Shown piece after piece: positions 46,100 through 57,310 of a DNA stretch of 64,000 bases. A model generated the notes under the pieces. The model did no database searches. It saw nothing but the letters and a program-made list of their open reading frames with translations, and was not told the DNA's origin. The stretch lies in the NCBI GenBank assembly GCA_902765225.1, contig CACWYV010000001.1:124001-188000 (forward strand), in the 5' to 3' direction. The translations under genes were made by a program, and so were the position numbers. The DNA comes from Candidatus Avelusimicrobium intestinale (GTDB lineage Bacteria > Elusimicrobiota > Elusimicrobia > Elusimicrobiales > Elusimicrobiaceae). Within the stretch, counting starts at the first letter, position 1. Each line of letters starts with the position of its first letter.

Positions 46100-49000
46100 T
46101 TATTTAGCGGCCGCCTCTTTCTTTTCCGCTTTTTCGGCGGGTTGTTCTTCGGTCTTTTCGGCCGGTGCAGATGCATCGCCGATGTTCTTAAGCAAATCTA
46201 CGCTTAAACCCAGTGCCTGCAATTCTTTCACGAGCACCTTAAACGATTCCGGCACACCCGGTTGGGCAGGCGCATCACCCTTGACGATAGATTCATACAT
46301 TTTCGTCCGTCCGGCGAAATCGTCTGACTTAACCGTCAAGAATTCCTGCAAGGTGTAAGTCGCTCCGTAACCTTCCATGGCCCACACTTCCATTTCCCCG
46401 AAGCGCTGGCCACCGAACTGGGCTTTACCGCCCAGCGGTTGGCGCGTAATCATACTGTACGGCCCGGTAGAACGGGAGTGGACTTTATCTTCCACCAAGT
46501 GGATCAGTTTCATCATATACATGTAACCGATCGTTACCTTTTCTTCAAAAGGTTCCCCGGTGCGGCCGTCGTAAAGCGTAATGCGGCAATAATCGTCGGG
46601 CAAGTATTTGGCTGCGTATTCTTCGCGCGCTTTTCCTTTCAATCCTTTATCATCCAAGATTTTCTCTTTGGCTTTGCGGACCTCATTGACCACTTCGGCT
46701 TCGCTCGGCCCGTCAAACACAGGCGTGGCGGCGTTGTAATGCAAGTAATGAGCCGCCCAACCGAGCATGGTCTCCAACAACTGGCCCACATTCATACGGG
46801 AGGGAATACCCAACGGGGAAAGCACAATATCCAAGGGGGTTCCATCCGGCAAGAAAGGCATATCTTCTTCCGGCAAGATACGCGCAACCACCCCTTTGTT
46901 CCCATGGCGGCCGGACATCTTATCACCGACGTGCAATTTGCGTTTGGAAGCAATATATACCTTGACAGACTTGTTGACGGTTACCGCCAATTCGTCCCCT
47001 TGCTTGGAGAACTCAATCTCACGTTCATAGTGTTCCACTGCCTTCTTTTCCATCAACTTATACAAGGCCGTAATGCGGGCGGTTTCTTGTTTCAGTTCCG
47101 ATTCTTTCTTAATCGTATGCTTGGCGTAGTCCAACGCGCGTTTGCGTTGCTCTTTTAACAATTCCAAAGTGGAATTTTTCTCGTCTTCCAAGGCCTGTAA
47201 GCGGGCTTTTTCTTCCGCTTTCGTGAGTTTTTCCTTGCGTACAAATACGCGGGTACCTACCACTTTGCCGCTGGTACCGGGCGGAACACGCAAGGAAGCA
47301 TCTACTACGTCATCGGCCTTCTTTCCGAAAATCACCTTTAACAGCCGTTCTTCCGGCGTGAGTTGTTGTTCCCCTTTAGGAGTCACTTTCCCCACCAAAA
47401 TATCACCGGGCTCTACCACCGTGGCCGGCAGTACGATACCGTCGTTATCTAGGTGAGAAAGTGCCTCAGCCCCGATATTGGGAATATCGCGGGTAATTTC
47501 TTCCGCTCCCAATTTCGTGTTGCGGGCATCTAAGGTAAATTCGTGCAAGTGGACGGAAGTAAATACATCTTCTTTTACTAACCGGCTGGATACCAAAATA
47601 GCGTCTTCGTAGTTGTACCCTTCCCAGCACATAAAACCAACGAGCATATTGCGCCCTAAAGCCAAGTAGCCGTTATCCATGGACGGACCGTCGGCAATTA
47701 CTTGACGGGCTTTGACATTATCACCCGTTTTGACGATAGGATGTTGGTTGATACACGTATCGGAGTTGGACCGTTTAAACTTTAACAGGTCGTATACATC
47801 CACCGAGCCGTCTTTCGCTTCCACAATAATCTTGGTCGCATCGGCGAATTGAACCCGTCCGTCACGCTTGGCTACCATGGAAGTACCCGAATCGCGCGCG
47901 ACTTCATGTTCAATACCCGTTCCCACATAAGGGGCTTCCGGCATGAGCAGCGGCACACCCTGACGTTGCATGTTACAACCCATCAAGGCACGGTTCGCGT
48001 CATCATGTTCCAAGAACGGAATAAGTGCCGCAGAGACGCTGATGACCTGCAACGGAGAAACGTCCATATAATTGACGTTCTTGGGAGAAACCATCGGATA
48101 GTCCGAGCGGACACGGCAAGAGACCAAGTCCGTACCGATAGTACCGTCGCTCTTGAGCGGTGTGTTGGCCTGGGCCACAAATTTATCGTCTTCCGTATCG
48201 GCGGTCAAGTTTTCAATTTGGTTGGTAACTTTACCGTTGACAACTTTGCGGTACGGCGTTTCAATCAGCCCGTACTTGTTCACTTTGGAATAACAGGCCA
48301 AAGAAGTGATCAACCCGATGTTCGGTCCTTCCGGGGTTTCAATCGGGCATACGCGGCCATAGTGCGTATAGTGCACGTCGCGCACTTCAAAGCCGGCACG
48401 TTTACGGTTCAAACCACCGGGCCCCAGGGCGGACAAACGGCGTTTGTGCGTCAGTTCCCCCAGCGGGTTAATCTGGTCCATAAACTGTGATAATTGGGAT
48501 GTACCAAAGAATTTGCGGACAATCGCTTGTACCGGCTGCGCATTAACAAGCGCACGCGGCGTAAACGAAGTAAGTTCGCGGTTCATGCGGTCGCGCACGG
48601 TTTTTGCCATTTGACTTAAACCGATGCGGATTTGGTTTTCCAACAGTTCGCCAATTCCGCGAACACGGCGGTTACCCAAGTGGTCAATGTCGTCCACTTT
48701 AAACGAGAAATTTTCCCCGTATGATTTTTGGACATCTTCCCCGGCGTTGAGCGCGAGCAAATATTTTACGGCCACGATTACATCTTCCGGGGCCAAGGTG
48801 CGGCGGTTATCCGACGGTTTTTGGAATTTTTTGAATTTGTATTTGCTAATCAAATCAAACATGTTGGCAAATTTTTTGTTGATTTTATAGCGGCCCACAA
48901 AACTCAAATCATACCGGCGGATGTTGTCAAACACTAAATTATTGAGGTACGATTCCGCTTGTTCTTTGACTACGAAATCTTGCCCTCTCATCTTTTTGTA

Positions 49001-49951
49001 AATTTCGGCTTGGGCCTCGGCAGCGGTACGGATGGAATCTTTGCGGTGTTCCAACGTAGCCAAGATACCGGGATCATCCTGACGCGGTTTGCCGGAAATT
49101 ACTTTAATCGTTTTGACGTTCTTTTCAATTAAGGTTTTAAAGAGTTTATCATCAATCGGCAGAGCGGCTTTTTCATCTAAGTTCCAAAGCACTTCGCCGG
49201 TAGACGGATCATAAATATCGTCAGCGGCATAACGACCGATAATGGAATCAATACTGCTGGGTTTGACGGTAACATCTTCGCAAGGATAGAAGGTTTGGAT
49301 AATTTGTGCGTTAGTCTCCAAACCGCACGCGCGCAGGAAGGTGGACGCGAGTACTTTTTTCTTGCGGTCAATGCGAACCCACAAAGCGTTCATCAAGTCA
49401 AACGAAAATTCAATCCACGCTCCGCGGTACGGAATAATCCGCGCAACATACAGACGTTTACCGAAGGTGGACTGTTTCTTTTCTTCGTCTTCTTCAAAAA
49501 TAATCCCCGGGGAACGGTGCATCTGGCTGACCACTACACGTTCTGCTCCGTTAAACACAAAGCATCCAGCTTCCGTCATCAACGGCAAATCACACAAGTG
49601 GACATCCTGGTCTGAGGCCTCTTTCATTTTCCCGTTTTTCTGTTTGACGTACAAGCGTAACCACGCTTTCAACGGAGCGGAATAGGTGCTATCGCGCACG
49701 GTGGCTTCTGCCGGCGTAGCGTAACGCGGCGTGCCTAACTCGTACTTTAAAAATTCTAAGCGCATGCTTCCGTCGGGGGCTTCAATGGGGAATACATCTT
49801 CAAAAGCGGCTTGCAAACCTTTCAATTCCCGTTTAGAGGGGGACACATCCAATTGCAAAAAGTCCACAAAAGATTGCTTTTGCATATCCAATAAATCCGG
49901 TAACGGAAGTTTGGTGGAAATTTTGCCGAAATTCGTCTGTTTTTCAATCAT
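46100..49951 (-). CDS. rpoB: DNA-directed RNA polymerase subunit beta
   Basis: A 1,283-residue subunit. The rifampicin region reads GTSQLSQFMDQINPLGELTH; relative to E. coli, Asn518 is Ile and Ser522 is Gly, while Asp516, His526 and Ser531 are kept. The C-terminal part with GGKAQFGGQRFGEMEVWAME is normal. It ends in an Ala/Glu/Lys-rich tail (APAEKTEEQPAEKAEKKEAA). A hairpin lies between it and rplL. Confidence 0.98.
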   Translation of the reverse strand: MIEKQTNFGKISTKLPLPDLLDMQKQSFVDFLQLDVSPSKRELKGLQAAFEDVFPIEAPDGSMRLEFLKYELGTPRYATPAEATVRDSTYSAPLKAWLRLYVKQKNGKMKEASDQDVHLCDLPLMTEAGCFVFNGAERVVVSQMHRSPGIIFEEDEEKKQSTFGKRLYVARIIPYRGAWIEFSFDLMNALWVRIDRKKKVLASTFLRACGLETNAQIIQTFYPCEDVTVKPSSIDSIIGRYAADDIYDPSTGEVLWNLDEKAALPIDDKLFKTLIEKNVKTIKVISGKPRQDDPGILATLEHRKDSIRTAAEAQAEIYKKMRGQDFVVKEQAESYLNNLVFDNIRRYDLSFVGRYKINKKFANMFDLISKYKFKKFQKPSDNRRTLAPEDVIVAVKYLLALNAGEDVQKSYGENFSFKVDDIDHLGNRRVRGIGELLENQIRIGLSQMAKTVRDRMNRELTSFTPRALVNAQPVQAIVRKFFGTSQLSQFMDQINPLGELTHKRRLSALGPGGLNRKRAGFEVRDVHYTHYGRVCPIETPEGPNIGLITSLACYSKVNKYGLIETPYRKVVNGKVTNQIENLTADTEDDKFVAQANTPLKSDGTIGTDLVSCRVRSDYPMVSPKNVNYMDVSPLQVISVSAALIPFLEHDDANRALMGCNMQRQGVPLLMPEAPYVGTGIEHEVARDSGTSMVAKRDGRVQFADATKIIVEAKDGSVDVYDLLKFKRSNSDTCINQHPIVKTGDNVKARQVIADGPSMDNGYLALGRNMLVGFMCWEGYNYEDAILVSSRLVKEDVFTSVHLHEFTLDARNTKLGAEEITRDIPNIGAEALSHLDNDGIVLPATVVEPGDILVGKVTPKGEQQLTPEERLLKVIFGKKADDVVDASLRVPPGTSGKVVGTRVFVRKEKLTKAEEKARLQALEDEKNSTLELLKEQRKRALDYAKHTIKKESELKQETARITALYKLMEKKAVEHYEREIEFSKQGDELAVTVNKSVKVYIASKRKLHVGDKMSGRHGNKGVVARILPEEDMPFLPDGTPLDIVLSPLGIPSRMNVGQLLETMLGWAAHYLHYNAATPVFDGPSEAEVVNEVRKAKEKILDDKGLKGKAREEYAAKYLPDDYCRITLYDGRTGEPFEEKVTIGYMYMMKLIHLVEDKVHSRSTGPYSMITRQPLGGKAQFGGQRFGEMEVWAMEGYGATYTLQEFLTVKSDDFAGRTKMYESIVKGDAPAQPGVPESFKVLVKELQALGLSVDLLKNIGDASAPAEKTEEQPAEKAEKKEAAAK

Positions 49952-50038
49952 TGCTTATCTTCCTGGATTTGCAGGGATTTTATTCGTTCCGCGCGCACCC
50001 GCGGCTACGGCCCTGCGATATTACCCTTTTGGGGTATA

Positions 50039-50070
50039 TATCCCAATCCCCGGATTCGGGGATTGGGATA
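50039..50070 (-). other. Hairpin between rplL and rpoB
   Basis: A perfect 14-bp stem TATCCCAATCCCCG / CGGGGATTGGGATA with a 4-base loop. There is no T run, so it is more likely a processing or stability element than a full terminator. In E. coli the same junction has an attenuator and an RNase III site that keep rpoBC below rplL. Confidence 0.65.
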
Positions 50071-50087
50071 ATAATGCGTCGTTTGAA

Positions 50088-50474
50088 CTATTTGAGTTCT
50101 ACGGTACCGCCGGCTTCGGTGATTTTCTTCTTGAGTTCTTCCGCTTCGGCTTTGGCAACGTTTTCTTTTACGGCTTTCGGAGCGCCTTCTACCAAGTCTT
50201 TGGCTTCTTTCAAGCCCAAGCCGGTGATTTCGCGCACGACTTTAATGACGCCGATTTTCTTGGCGGCATCTACCGCAGTCAACACGACGTTGAATTCGTC
50301 TTTTTCTTCAGCGGCAGCGCCCGCAGCGGGGGCAGCGGCAGCAGCTACGGCTACGGCCGGAGCAGCGGCTTTTACGCCGAATTTTTCTTCAATCGCTTTC
50401 ACGAGTTCGGACAATTCCAAAACGGTGAGTTCAGCGATTGCATTTACTAATTCATCTTTGGTCATTTTTGCCAT
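50088..50474 (-). CDS. rplL: Large ribosomal subunit protein L7/L12
   Basis: A 128-residue stalk protein. The N-terminal dimerisation part ([19 protein letters not shown]) is followed by an Ala-rich hinge and the C-terminal domain [20 protein letters not shown] and [20 protein letters not shown]. It recruits translation GTPases. It follows rplJ with about 150 non-coding bases between. Confidence 0.98.
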   Translation of the reverse strand: MAKMTKDELVNAIAELTVLELSELVKAIEEKFGVKAAAPAVAVAAAAAPAAGAAAEEKDEFNVVLTAVDAAKKIGVIKVVREITGLGLKEAKDLVEGAPKAVKENVAKAEAEELKKKITEAGGTVELK

Positions 50475-50602
50475 TTTTACTTTTTCCTTTTATTATTGAG
50501 TAGCGGCCTTCTGCTTAACCCAGTTAAGCCCGTACCTTTACCCCTTGCGGGACTACTACCGCTCTTGGCGGGTTTAGATTTTACCGGGCATCAGTTGGCC
50601 GA

Positions 50603-50626
50603 AACCAACTGATACCTTTTTGCGTT
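50603..50626 (-). other. Hairpin after rplJ
   Basis: Around 50590-50613 ATCAGTTGG and CCAACTGAT pair (9 bp). It is downstream of the rplJ stop on the minus strand, with no clear T run. It may set the rplJ:rplL ratio or be an RNA processing site. Position is approximate to a few bases. Confidence 0.45.
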
Positions 50627-51146
50627 ATTTTTGCTTATCTTCCAAAGCTTTGATAACGTAGGCAAAATCCCGTATCGGAGCTTGCAATACTTGCGCCGAT
50701 TGGGCAACCGCGTTGTACAACGCGCCGGCCAATTTGGACAAGTTTTCTTCTTTCGTACCAATGGTAGCGAGTTGTTTAACTTGTGCCTCGTTGTACCAGA
50801 CACCCTCTGAATAGCAAGCACGCAGCTTCAAAGCCGCATTCTTTTTCTGAAAGTCCACCAATGCTTTGGCTACCGCAGCAATGTCACCGCCAACGGCGAT
50901 GGCAGTCGGCCCTTGAAAGAGTTTCGTATCGGCTCCTTCAATTTTGGCCTGGCTGACGGCATGTTCCACAATGGCGTTGCGGGCCACGCGGAATTTGGCT
51001 CCCGCGGGGGCTACCGCTTGGCGCACGGCTTCCATTTCGGTAAACTTCAGGCCTTGATAAGCCGTGAAGAACACCGTGCCGCCGGTGGTAATTTCAGAAG
51101 CAAGGTCTTGCGACTTTTGTTTCTTTTGGTCTTTTGTCAGGTTCAT
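50625..51146 (-). CDS. rplJ: Large ribosomal subunit protein L10
   Basis: A 173-residue stalk base protein (MNLTKDQKKQKSQDLASEIT and KFRVARNAIVEHAVSQAKIE), which binds L7/L12 dimers through its C-terminal helix. It is the first gene of rplJ-rplL-rpoB-rpoC-rpsL-rpsG-fusA. The genes for L11, L1, NusG and SecE, which usually precede it, are not here. The leader is about 140 bases and holds a stable hairpin, fitting L10 autoregulation. Confidence 0.96.
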   Translation of the reverse strand: MNLTKDQKKQKSQDLASEITTGGTVFFTAYQGLKFTEMEAVRQAVAPAGAKFRVARNAIVEHAVSQAKIEGADTKLFQGPTAIAVGGDIAAVAKALVDFQKKNAALKLRACYSEGVWYNEAQVKQLATIGTKEENLSKLAGALYNAVAQSAQVLQAPIRDFAYVIKALEDKQK

Positions 51147-51214
51147 TTTCTTGCCTGTTTTTTAACCGAAAACCGCTGTTGTTTGGACCGCTTTTAGAGC
51201 AGAGAAAACGACAG

Positions 51215-51256
51215 CCACAGATCCCCCTTCCTCCGTTTTCCGTCGGAGGGGATCAT
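51215..51256 (-). promoter_or_regulatory. rplJ leader hairpin (L10 leader candidate)
   Basis: GATCCCC / GGGGATC with TCCG/CGGA further in, in the middle of the 140-base leader between the rplJ promoter and its start. In other bacteria L10 with L7/L12 binds such a leader and represses translation. I infer the role from position and structure only. Confidence 0.5.
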
Positions 51257-51292
51257 GGTTCTCGTTAAAATCGGTTCAATTACTTCTACTTT

Positions 51293-51321
51293 ATTTTATC
51301 AATAAAAGTTGCCCATTGCAA
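51293..51321 (-). promoter_or_regulatory. Promoter of the rplJ-fusA operon
   Basis: Minus strand: -35 TTGCAA (51316-51321), a 17-base spacer, -10 TAAAAT (51293-51298). Predicted start about 51286. The -35 lies inside a repeated element also found at the promoter of the LPS-kinase-like gene. Confidence 0.65.
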
Positions 51322-51331
51322 ACATTTTTGC
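51304..51331. promoter_or_regulatory. Composite element, copy 1
   Basis: AAAAGTTGCCC, then GCAAACATTTTTGC 14 bases from its start. A second copy lies at 52053-52082. This copy overlaps the -35 of the rplJ promoter. Confidence 0.4.
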
Positions 51332-51411
51332 AAACGTCTTATCCGCAACTCTTAAAAATATTATAACAAAATCCGCCAACCCCCGCAAGCGAATTTTGAG
51401 CCCCCACAGGA

Positions 51412-51960
51412 TTAGGGCTTAAAGTTGCAGTATTGCCCGCTTGCGTTACTGCACCCCAAACTTTTGCACAACCGCTGCCCGCGGGCCGTACCACCTGGGT
51501 AACATAACCAGTAATCTCTTTCAAACGCCCAATAAACGCGCGGTTTTGTTTGCTCTGCCCCAAAAGGCCACCAAAAAACGTGGCAGTATGTTCCCTCGCA
51601 AGAGAGCGAATAAACTTCTGCGTTTGCGGCGTTACCCGCCGATACCAACATGTAATGATTGTTGTTTATTACCCGCGCACCCGGGAAATCAACCGCCAAT
51701 TCCGTAAAATCGGTGGTGTAAGTGCCGTTAGCAATCTTGTACGCCTCTTCCGCATCCCGGATATGGCGCATTTGGGGAAAGCCGGATTTGATTTTCGCCT
51801 TGTCTACCGCCAACTGGTACTGCGGCACGGCAATAGAGGCCAATATGCCAATGATGAGAACAACGACCAATAATTCTATGAGCGTAAAACCGGAAAGTTT
51901 TACGATGACATTATTTTTATGGTTTGGGGTGATACCATTTTTGTGATAGTTGTTTTTCAT
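51412..51960 (-). CDS. Type IV pilin-like protein with T11 promoter tract
   Basis: A 182-residue prepilin. The leader is about 23 residues (MKNNYHKNGITPNHKNNVIV and on to SG/FTLIELLVVVLIIGILA). The globular domain has NGTYTTDFTELAVDFPGA and several cysteines; its C-terminus (GQYCNFKP) is cysteine-rich. The apparent promoter has a T11 tract in its spacer, so expression may vary by slippage. It is divergent from the LPS-kinase-like gene and near a second pilin with a C9 tract. Confidence 0.85.
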   Translation of the reverse strand: MKNNYHKNGITPNHKNNVIVKLSGFTLIELLVVVLIIGILASIAVPQYQLAVDKAKIKSGFPQMRHIRDAEEAYKIANGTYTTDFTELAVDFPGARVINNNHYMLVSAGNAANAEVYSLSCEGTYCHVFWWPFGAEQTKPRVYWAFERDYWLCYPGGTARGQRLCKSLGCSNASGQYCNFKP

Positions 51961-51969
51961 ATATAAAAG

Positions 51970-52003
51970 ATACTATCAAAAAAAAAAAGTTTTGAAAAGT
52001 CAA
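51970..52003 (-). promoter_or_regulatory. Pilin promoter with homopolymer spacer
   Basis: Minus strand: -35 TTGACT (51998-52003), a 22-base spacer that includes T11 (51978-51988), and -10 TAGTAT (51970-51975). A spacer of 22 is too long for good use; loss of five T would give 17. This is the layout of phase-variable promoters. Confidence 0.5.
51978..51988. repeat. Homopolymer A11/T11 tract
   Basis: Eleven A on the plus strand, in the promoter spacer of the minus-strand pilin. Homopolymers of this length are prone to slipped-strand change. Confidence 0.9.
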
Positions 52004-52052
52004 CGACGATAAACTTGTATTAAATATGTTGGGTAAAAAAACAAAAGTTCAC

Positions 52053-52082
52053 AAAAGTTGCCCCCACGCAAACGTTGTTTGC
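52053..52082. promoter_or_regulatory. Composite element, copy 2, with perfect palindrome
   Basis: AAAAGTTGCCC (52053-52063), then the perfect palindrome GCAAACGTTGTTTGC (52068-52082), which fills the space between the -35 and -10 of the LPS-kinase-like gene. It looks like an operator. Confidence 0.45.
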
Positions 52083-52088
52083 TAAAAT
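52058..52088 (+). promoter_or_regulatory. Promoter for a leaderless LPS-kinase-like mRNA
   Basis: -35 TTGCCC (52058-52063) and -10 TAAAAT (52083-52088), spacer 19. The -10 starts 12 bases before the ATG at 52095, and there is no Shine-Dalgarno. Confidence 0.5.
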
Positions 52089-52094
52089 ATATAT

Positions 52095-52871
52095 ATGCAA
52101 ACTACAAGCGAAGTATTTCAAAACCCGCAAGCCCCTTTGCCCGCAGATTTTACAGCCCGCCTGCCGGAAACGTTTACGGCCGGGGGAGAAATCATCCACA
52201 ACGCACGCAACCAAATCCGCGTGTTTGACGTTGGCGGACGTAAAATAAACGTAAAAAAATTTTGTATCCCGCCCATTGTCAACCGCATTTTGTATTCGCT
52301 GGGGTGGCGCACACCCAAGGCAAAAACTACTTTTTTAAATGCGCAACAAATTCTAAAACGCGGTTTCCACACACCCACCCCGTACGGATACCGCATTGAA
52401 CGCAAAGGAGGGCTGATTAATTTTTCCTATTTTATAAGTGAGCAGGTGGAAAACATGCGCCCCATACGTCAGGCCCAAAGCGATGCGGCACTTATTCGGG
52501 CGCTGGCTAAATATACAGCCGATATGCACGCAAAAGGATTGTGGCACAAAGATTTTACGCCGGGGAATATTTTATATCGGGCGGAGAACGGACAATATCA
52601 CTTTTTATTGGTGGACATTAACCGTTTCCGGTTTTTTAACGGACCGGTACCTGCCCGTATTGTGCGGCAAAATTTAATCCAACCATTTTACGAAGATACC
52701 CATTTGCGCGCATTTGTGGAAGAATATGCCCGCTTCGCCCGTTGGCAAGGCGATTTGGTGCGCGACGTATTGCGGCGCAAACACCTACGTAACGCATATG
52801 ATAAATTTAAACGCGGATTGAAAAAATTGCCCGGCGCGTATATCTTCTTAAATAAGCCGCTGAAGAAATAA
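52095..52871 (+). CDS. Lipopolysaccharide-kinase-like protein (WaaP/Kdo kinase fold)
   Basis: A 258-residue kinase-fold protein. The catalytic loop HKDFTPGNILY lies at residues 151-161 (D153 as base, N158 metal) and VDINRF at 173-178 takes the place of DFG. A lysine pair near residue 54-55 (NVKKF) may be the ATP lysine. The pattern fits the Kdo/WaaP/RfaY group that phosphorylates sugars in the LPS core at the inner membrane face. The basic C-terminus (KHLRNAYDKFKRGLKKL) may bind membrane. It lies between two pilin genes. The predicted mRNA is leaderless. Confidence 0.7.
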   Translation: MQTTSEVFQNPQAPLPADFTARLPETFTAGGEIIHNARNQIRVFDVGGRKINVKKFCIPPIVNRILYSLGWRTPKAKTTFLNAQQILKRGFHTPTPYGYRIERKGGLINFSYFISEQVENMRPIRQAQSDAALIRALAKYTADMHAKGLWHKDFTPGNILYRAENGQYHFLLVDINRFRFFNGPVPARIVRQNLIQPFYEDTHLRAFVEEYARFARWQGDLVRDVLRRKHLRNAYDKFKRGLKKLPGAYIFLNKPLKK

Positions 52872-52891
52872 ATTTTCGGCCACAAATTTTG

Positions 52892-52925
52892 TATAATCTT
52901 GTTGTACAATTACCATTTTTAGGAG
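52892..52925 (+). promoter_or_regulatory. -10 box and Shine-Dalgarno of the C9 pilin gene
   Basis: TATAAT at 52892-52897, then AGGAG at 52921-52925 five bases before the ATG at 52931. These intact signals argue that the gene is still meant to be expressed even though it is out of frame as read. Confidence 0.6.
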
Positions 52926-52930
52926 AAACT

Positions 52931-53505
52931 ATGCTACAGCCTATAAGGAAAACTTTATTAGTACCCCCCCCCTCGACGGTAGAAATTCTTCCGGCGTAAA
53001 TAAAACCGGTTTTACTCTCATTGAACTTCTAGTTGTTGTACTCATCATTGGTATTTTGGCAGCTATAGCCGTACCGCAATATAAATTAGCCGTAGACAAA
53101 ACCCGCTTGAAGACTTATATGCCCATTGTACGAAGGTTGGCGGATGCGCAGGAATTGTTTTATGTAACAAACGGGAGATATGCCTCTAGAGATGAGCGGG
53201 AAGCACTTGATTTATCTTTCCCTTCAGATTGTACCGCAGATTCCTCGCATAACTCCCTGTTAAATTGCGGGAACCATGTTTCGTTTGGCATATATTCTGA
53301 CAGTCTTGCTATATTCTACTGTATGAATGACTCAAGTCCTTGTAGACATAATAATTATGACGTGGCACTCTTAAAAAGATATGAAAACCAACCTGCAGGC
53401 GGCCAATTTGAAGATATGGCCGGCAAGTGGGGATGTTCGTACCAAAATAACACTACGTACGAAGAAAAGCTTTGTAAAGCCCTAATGAAAGGAATAAACC
53501 AATAA
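52931..53505 (+). CDS. Type IV pilin-like protein, out of frame at a C9 tract (phase-OFF candidate)
   Basis: The ATG at 52931 has an AGGAG Shine-Dalgarno, but the frame (MLQPIRKTLLVPPPSTVEIL, PA) stops at 52997-52999. The pilin frame, GVNKTGFTLIELLVVVLIIG and onward, is open to 53505 and gives a normal globular domain with six cysteines. The two frames are separated by nine C residues (52964-52972). C10 or C7 would join them into a 191- or 190-residue prepilin with a leader of about 29 residues. No alternative start is seen in the pilin frame downstream of the tract. The leader DNA is homologous to that of the pilin at 38,225. A true pseudogene or a miscalled homopolymer are the alternatives. 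Confidence 0.75.
52964..52972 (+). repeat. Homopolymer C9 tract in pilin leader
   Basis: Nine C residues within the coding leader, flanked by GTA and TCGAC. The matching place in the pilin at 38,225 has six. Poly-C tracts in 5' coding regions switch surface genes in several pathogens. Confidence 0.9.
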
Positions 53506-53536
53506 ATAAGACCCCGAGTTTCCGCCCGGGGCTTAT
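53505..53536 (+). terminator. Terminator 1 after the C9 pilin gene
   Basis: AATAAG-CCCCG pairs with CGGGG-CTTATT around one bulged base. It overlaps the stop codon of the pilin frame. Confidence 0.6.
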
Positions 53537-53552
53537 TACAAATTGTAAATTT

Positions 53553-53580
53553 AACCCCCTCAAAATCTTTTGAGGGGGTT
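53553..53580. terminator. Terminator 2, bidirectional
   Basis: AACCCCCTCAAAA and TTTTGAGGGGGTT pair perfectly (13 bp, 2-base loop). It lies between the pilin and the rrn operon, which are convergent. Confidence 0.8.
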
Positions 53581-53676
53581 TATTGTGGTAGATTAAGATT
53601 TAGTAACCCGGGTCACCGCAAGAACAGACATATTTCCACACTTATCTCTTTATGTTTTAGTATAACGTAAGTTAAA

Positions 53677-53709
53677 ACAAAAAAGGAGCCCTTTGCATAG
53701 GACTCCTTA
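53677..53709 (-). terminator. rrn operon terminator
   Basis: Minus strand: AAGGAGTCC pairs with GG-CTCCTT and is followed by T6, just after the 5S gene. Confidence 0.85.
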
Positions 53710-53732
53710 TAAACGGATAAAGGCTTTGATGA

Positions 53733-53852
53733 GACCGACATCGATCTACTCTCTCAGCGCCGAATTGGGCGCCAATACCATCGACCCTTACGAGCTTAAC
53801 TGCCGTGTTCGGAATGGGAACGGGTGTGACCTCGTCGGAATTAATATCAGTC
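53733..53852 (-). rRNA. rrf: 5S ribosomal RNA
   Basis: About 120 bases. The conserved stretch GGTCACACCCGTTCCCAT and CCGAACACGGCAGTTAAGC is present, and GACTGA / TCGGTC forms helix I. The ends are set from that helix. The flanking 15-base arms (53721-53735 and 53850-53864) pair to form a long processing stem. Last gene of the rrn operon. Confidence 0.93.
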
Positions 53853-54030
53853 TCATCAAAGCCTCTACCTGTAAAAGAACAAATTGGAAGGAACCGTCGC
53901 TACAACAATTCCTTTCACGTTGAAATCTTGCTCGCCGTTTACTAGACGGGTCATCGCGTACTTTCAACTTCAGATAACTAGAAAAGCGCAAGTGTTTCCA
54001 CTTACTATTCTCTATTGGATTAAAGAATAT

Positions 54031-57042
<3,012 letters not shown>

Positions 57043-57310
57043 ATATTCTTTAATCCTACAGATTTTGGTCATTTCAAATGCTAGATATTGCTATCTATAT
57101 TTTTAGGTATGATAACCATTAACTTTTCAGTTAATTGTCTCATGCATCATTGTGTAAGTGTAAGTATATTTTTATCACATATCAAATATACAAACGCTTG
57201 GCTTTTCTAAAATATACTATCATTCTCTTTGCTACCCGCCGGACTTCTTATTAGTTATAAGCCCAACTACTGGAGACTTACAAGAGAAGAGTGAGTATAA
57301 GTTATCTGAT

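Noticed and set aside
52095-52871. Eukaryote-like protein kinase call for the kinase-fold gene
   Set aside because: The HKDFTPGNIL loop and lack of a clear DFG and activation segment fit LPS-type kinases better than protein kinases.
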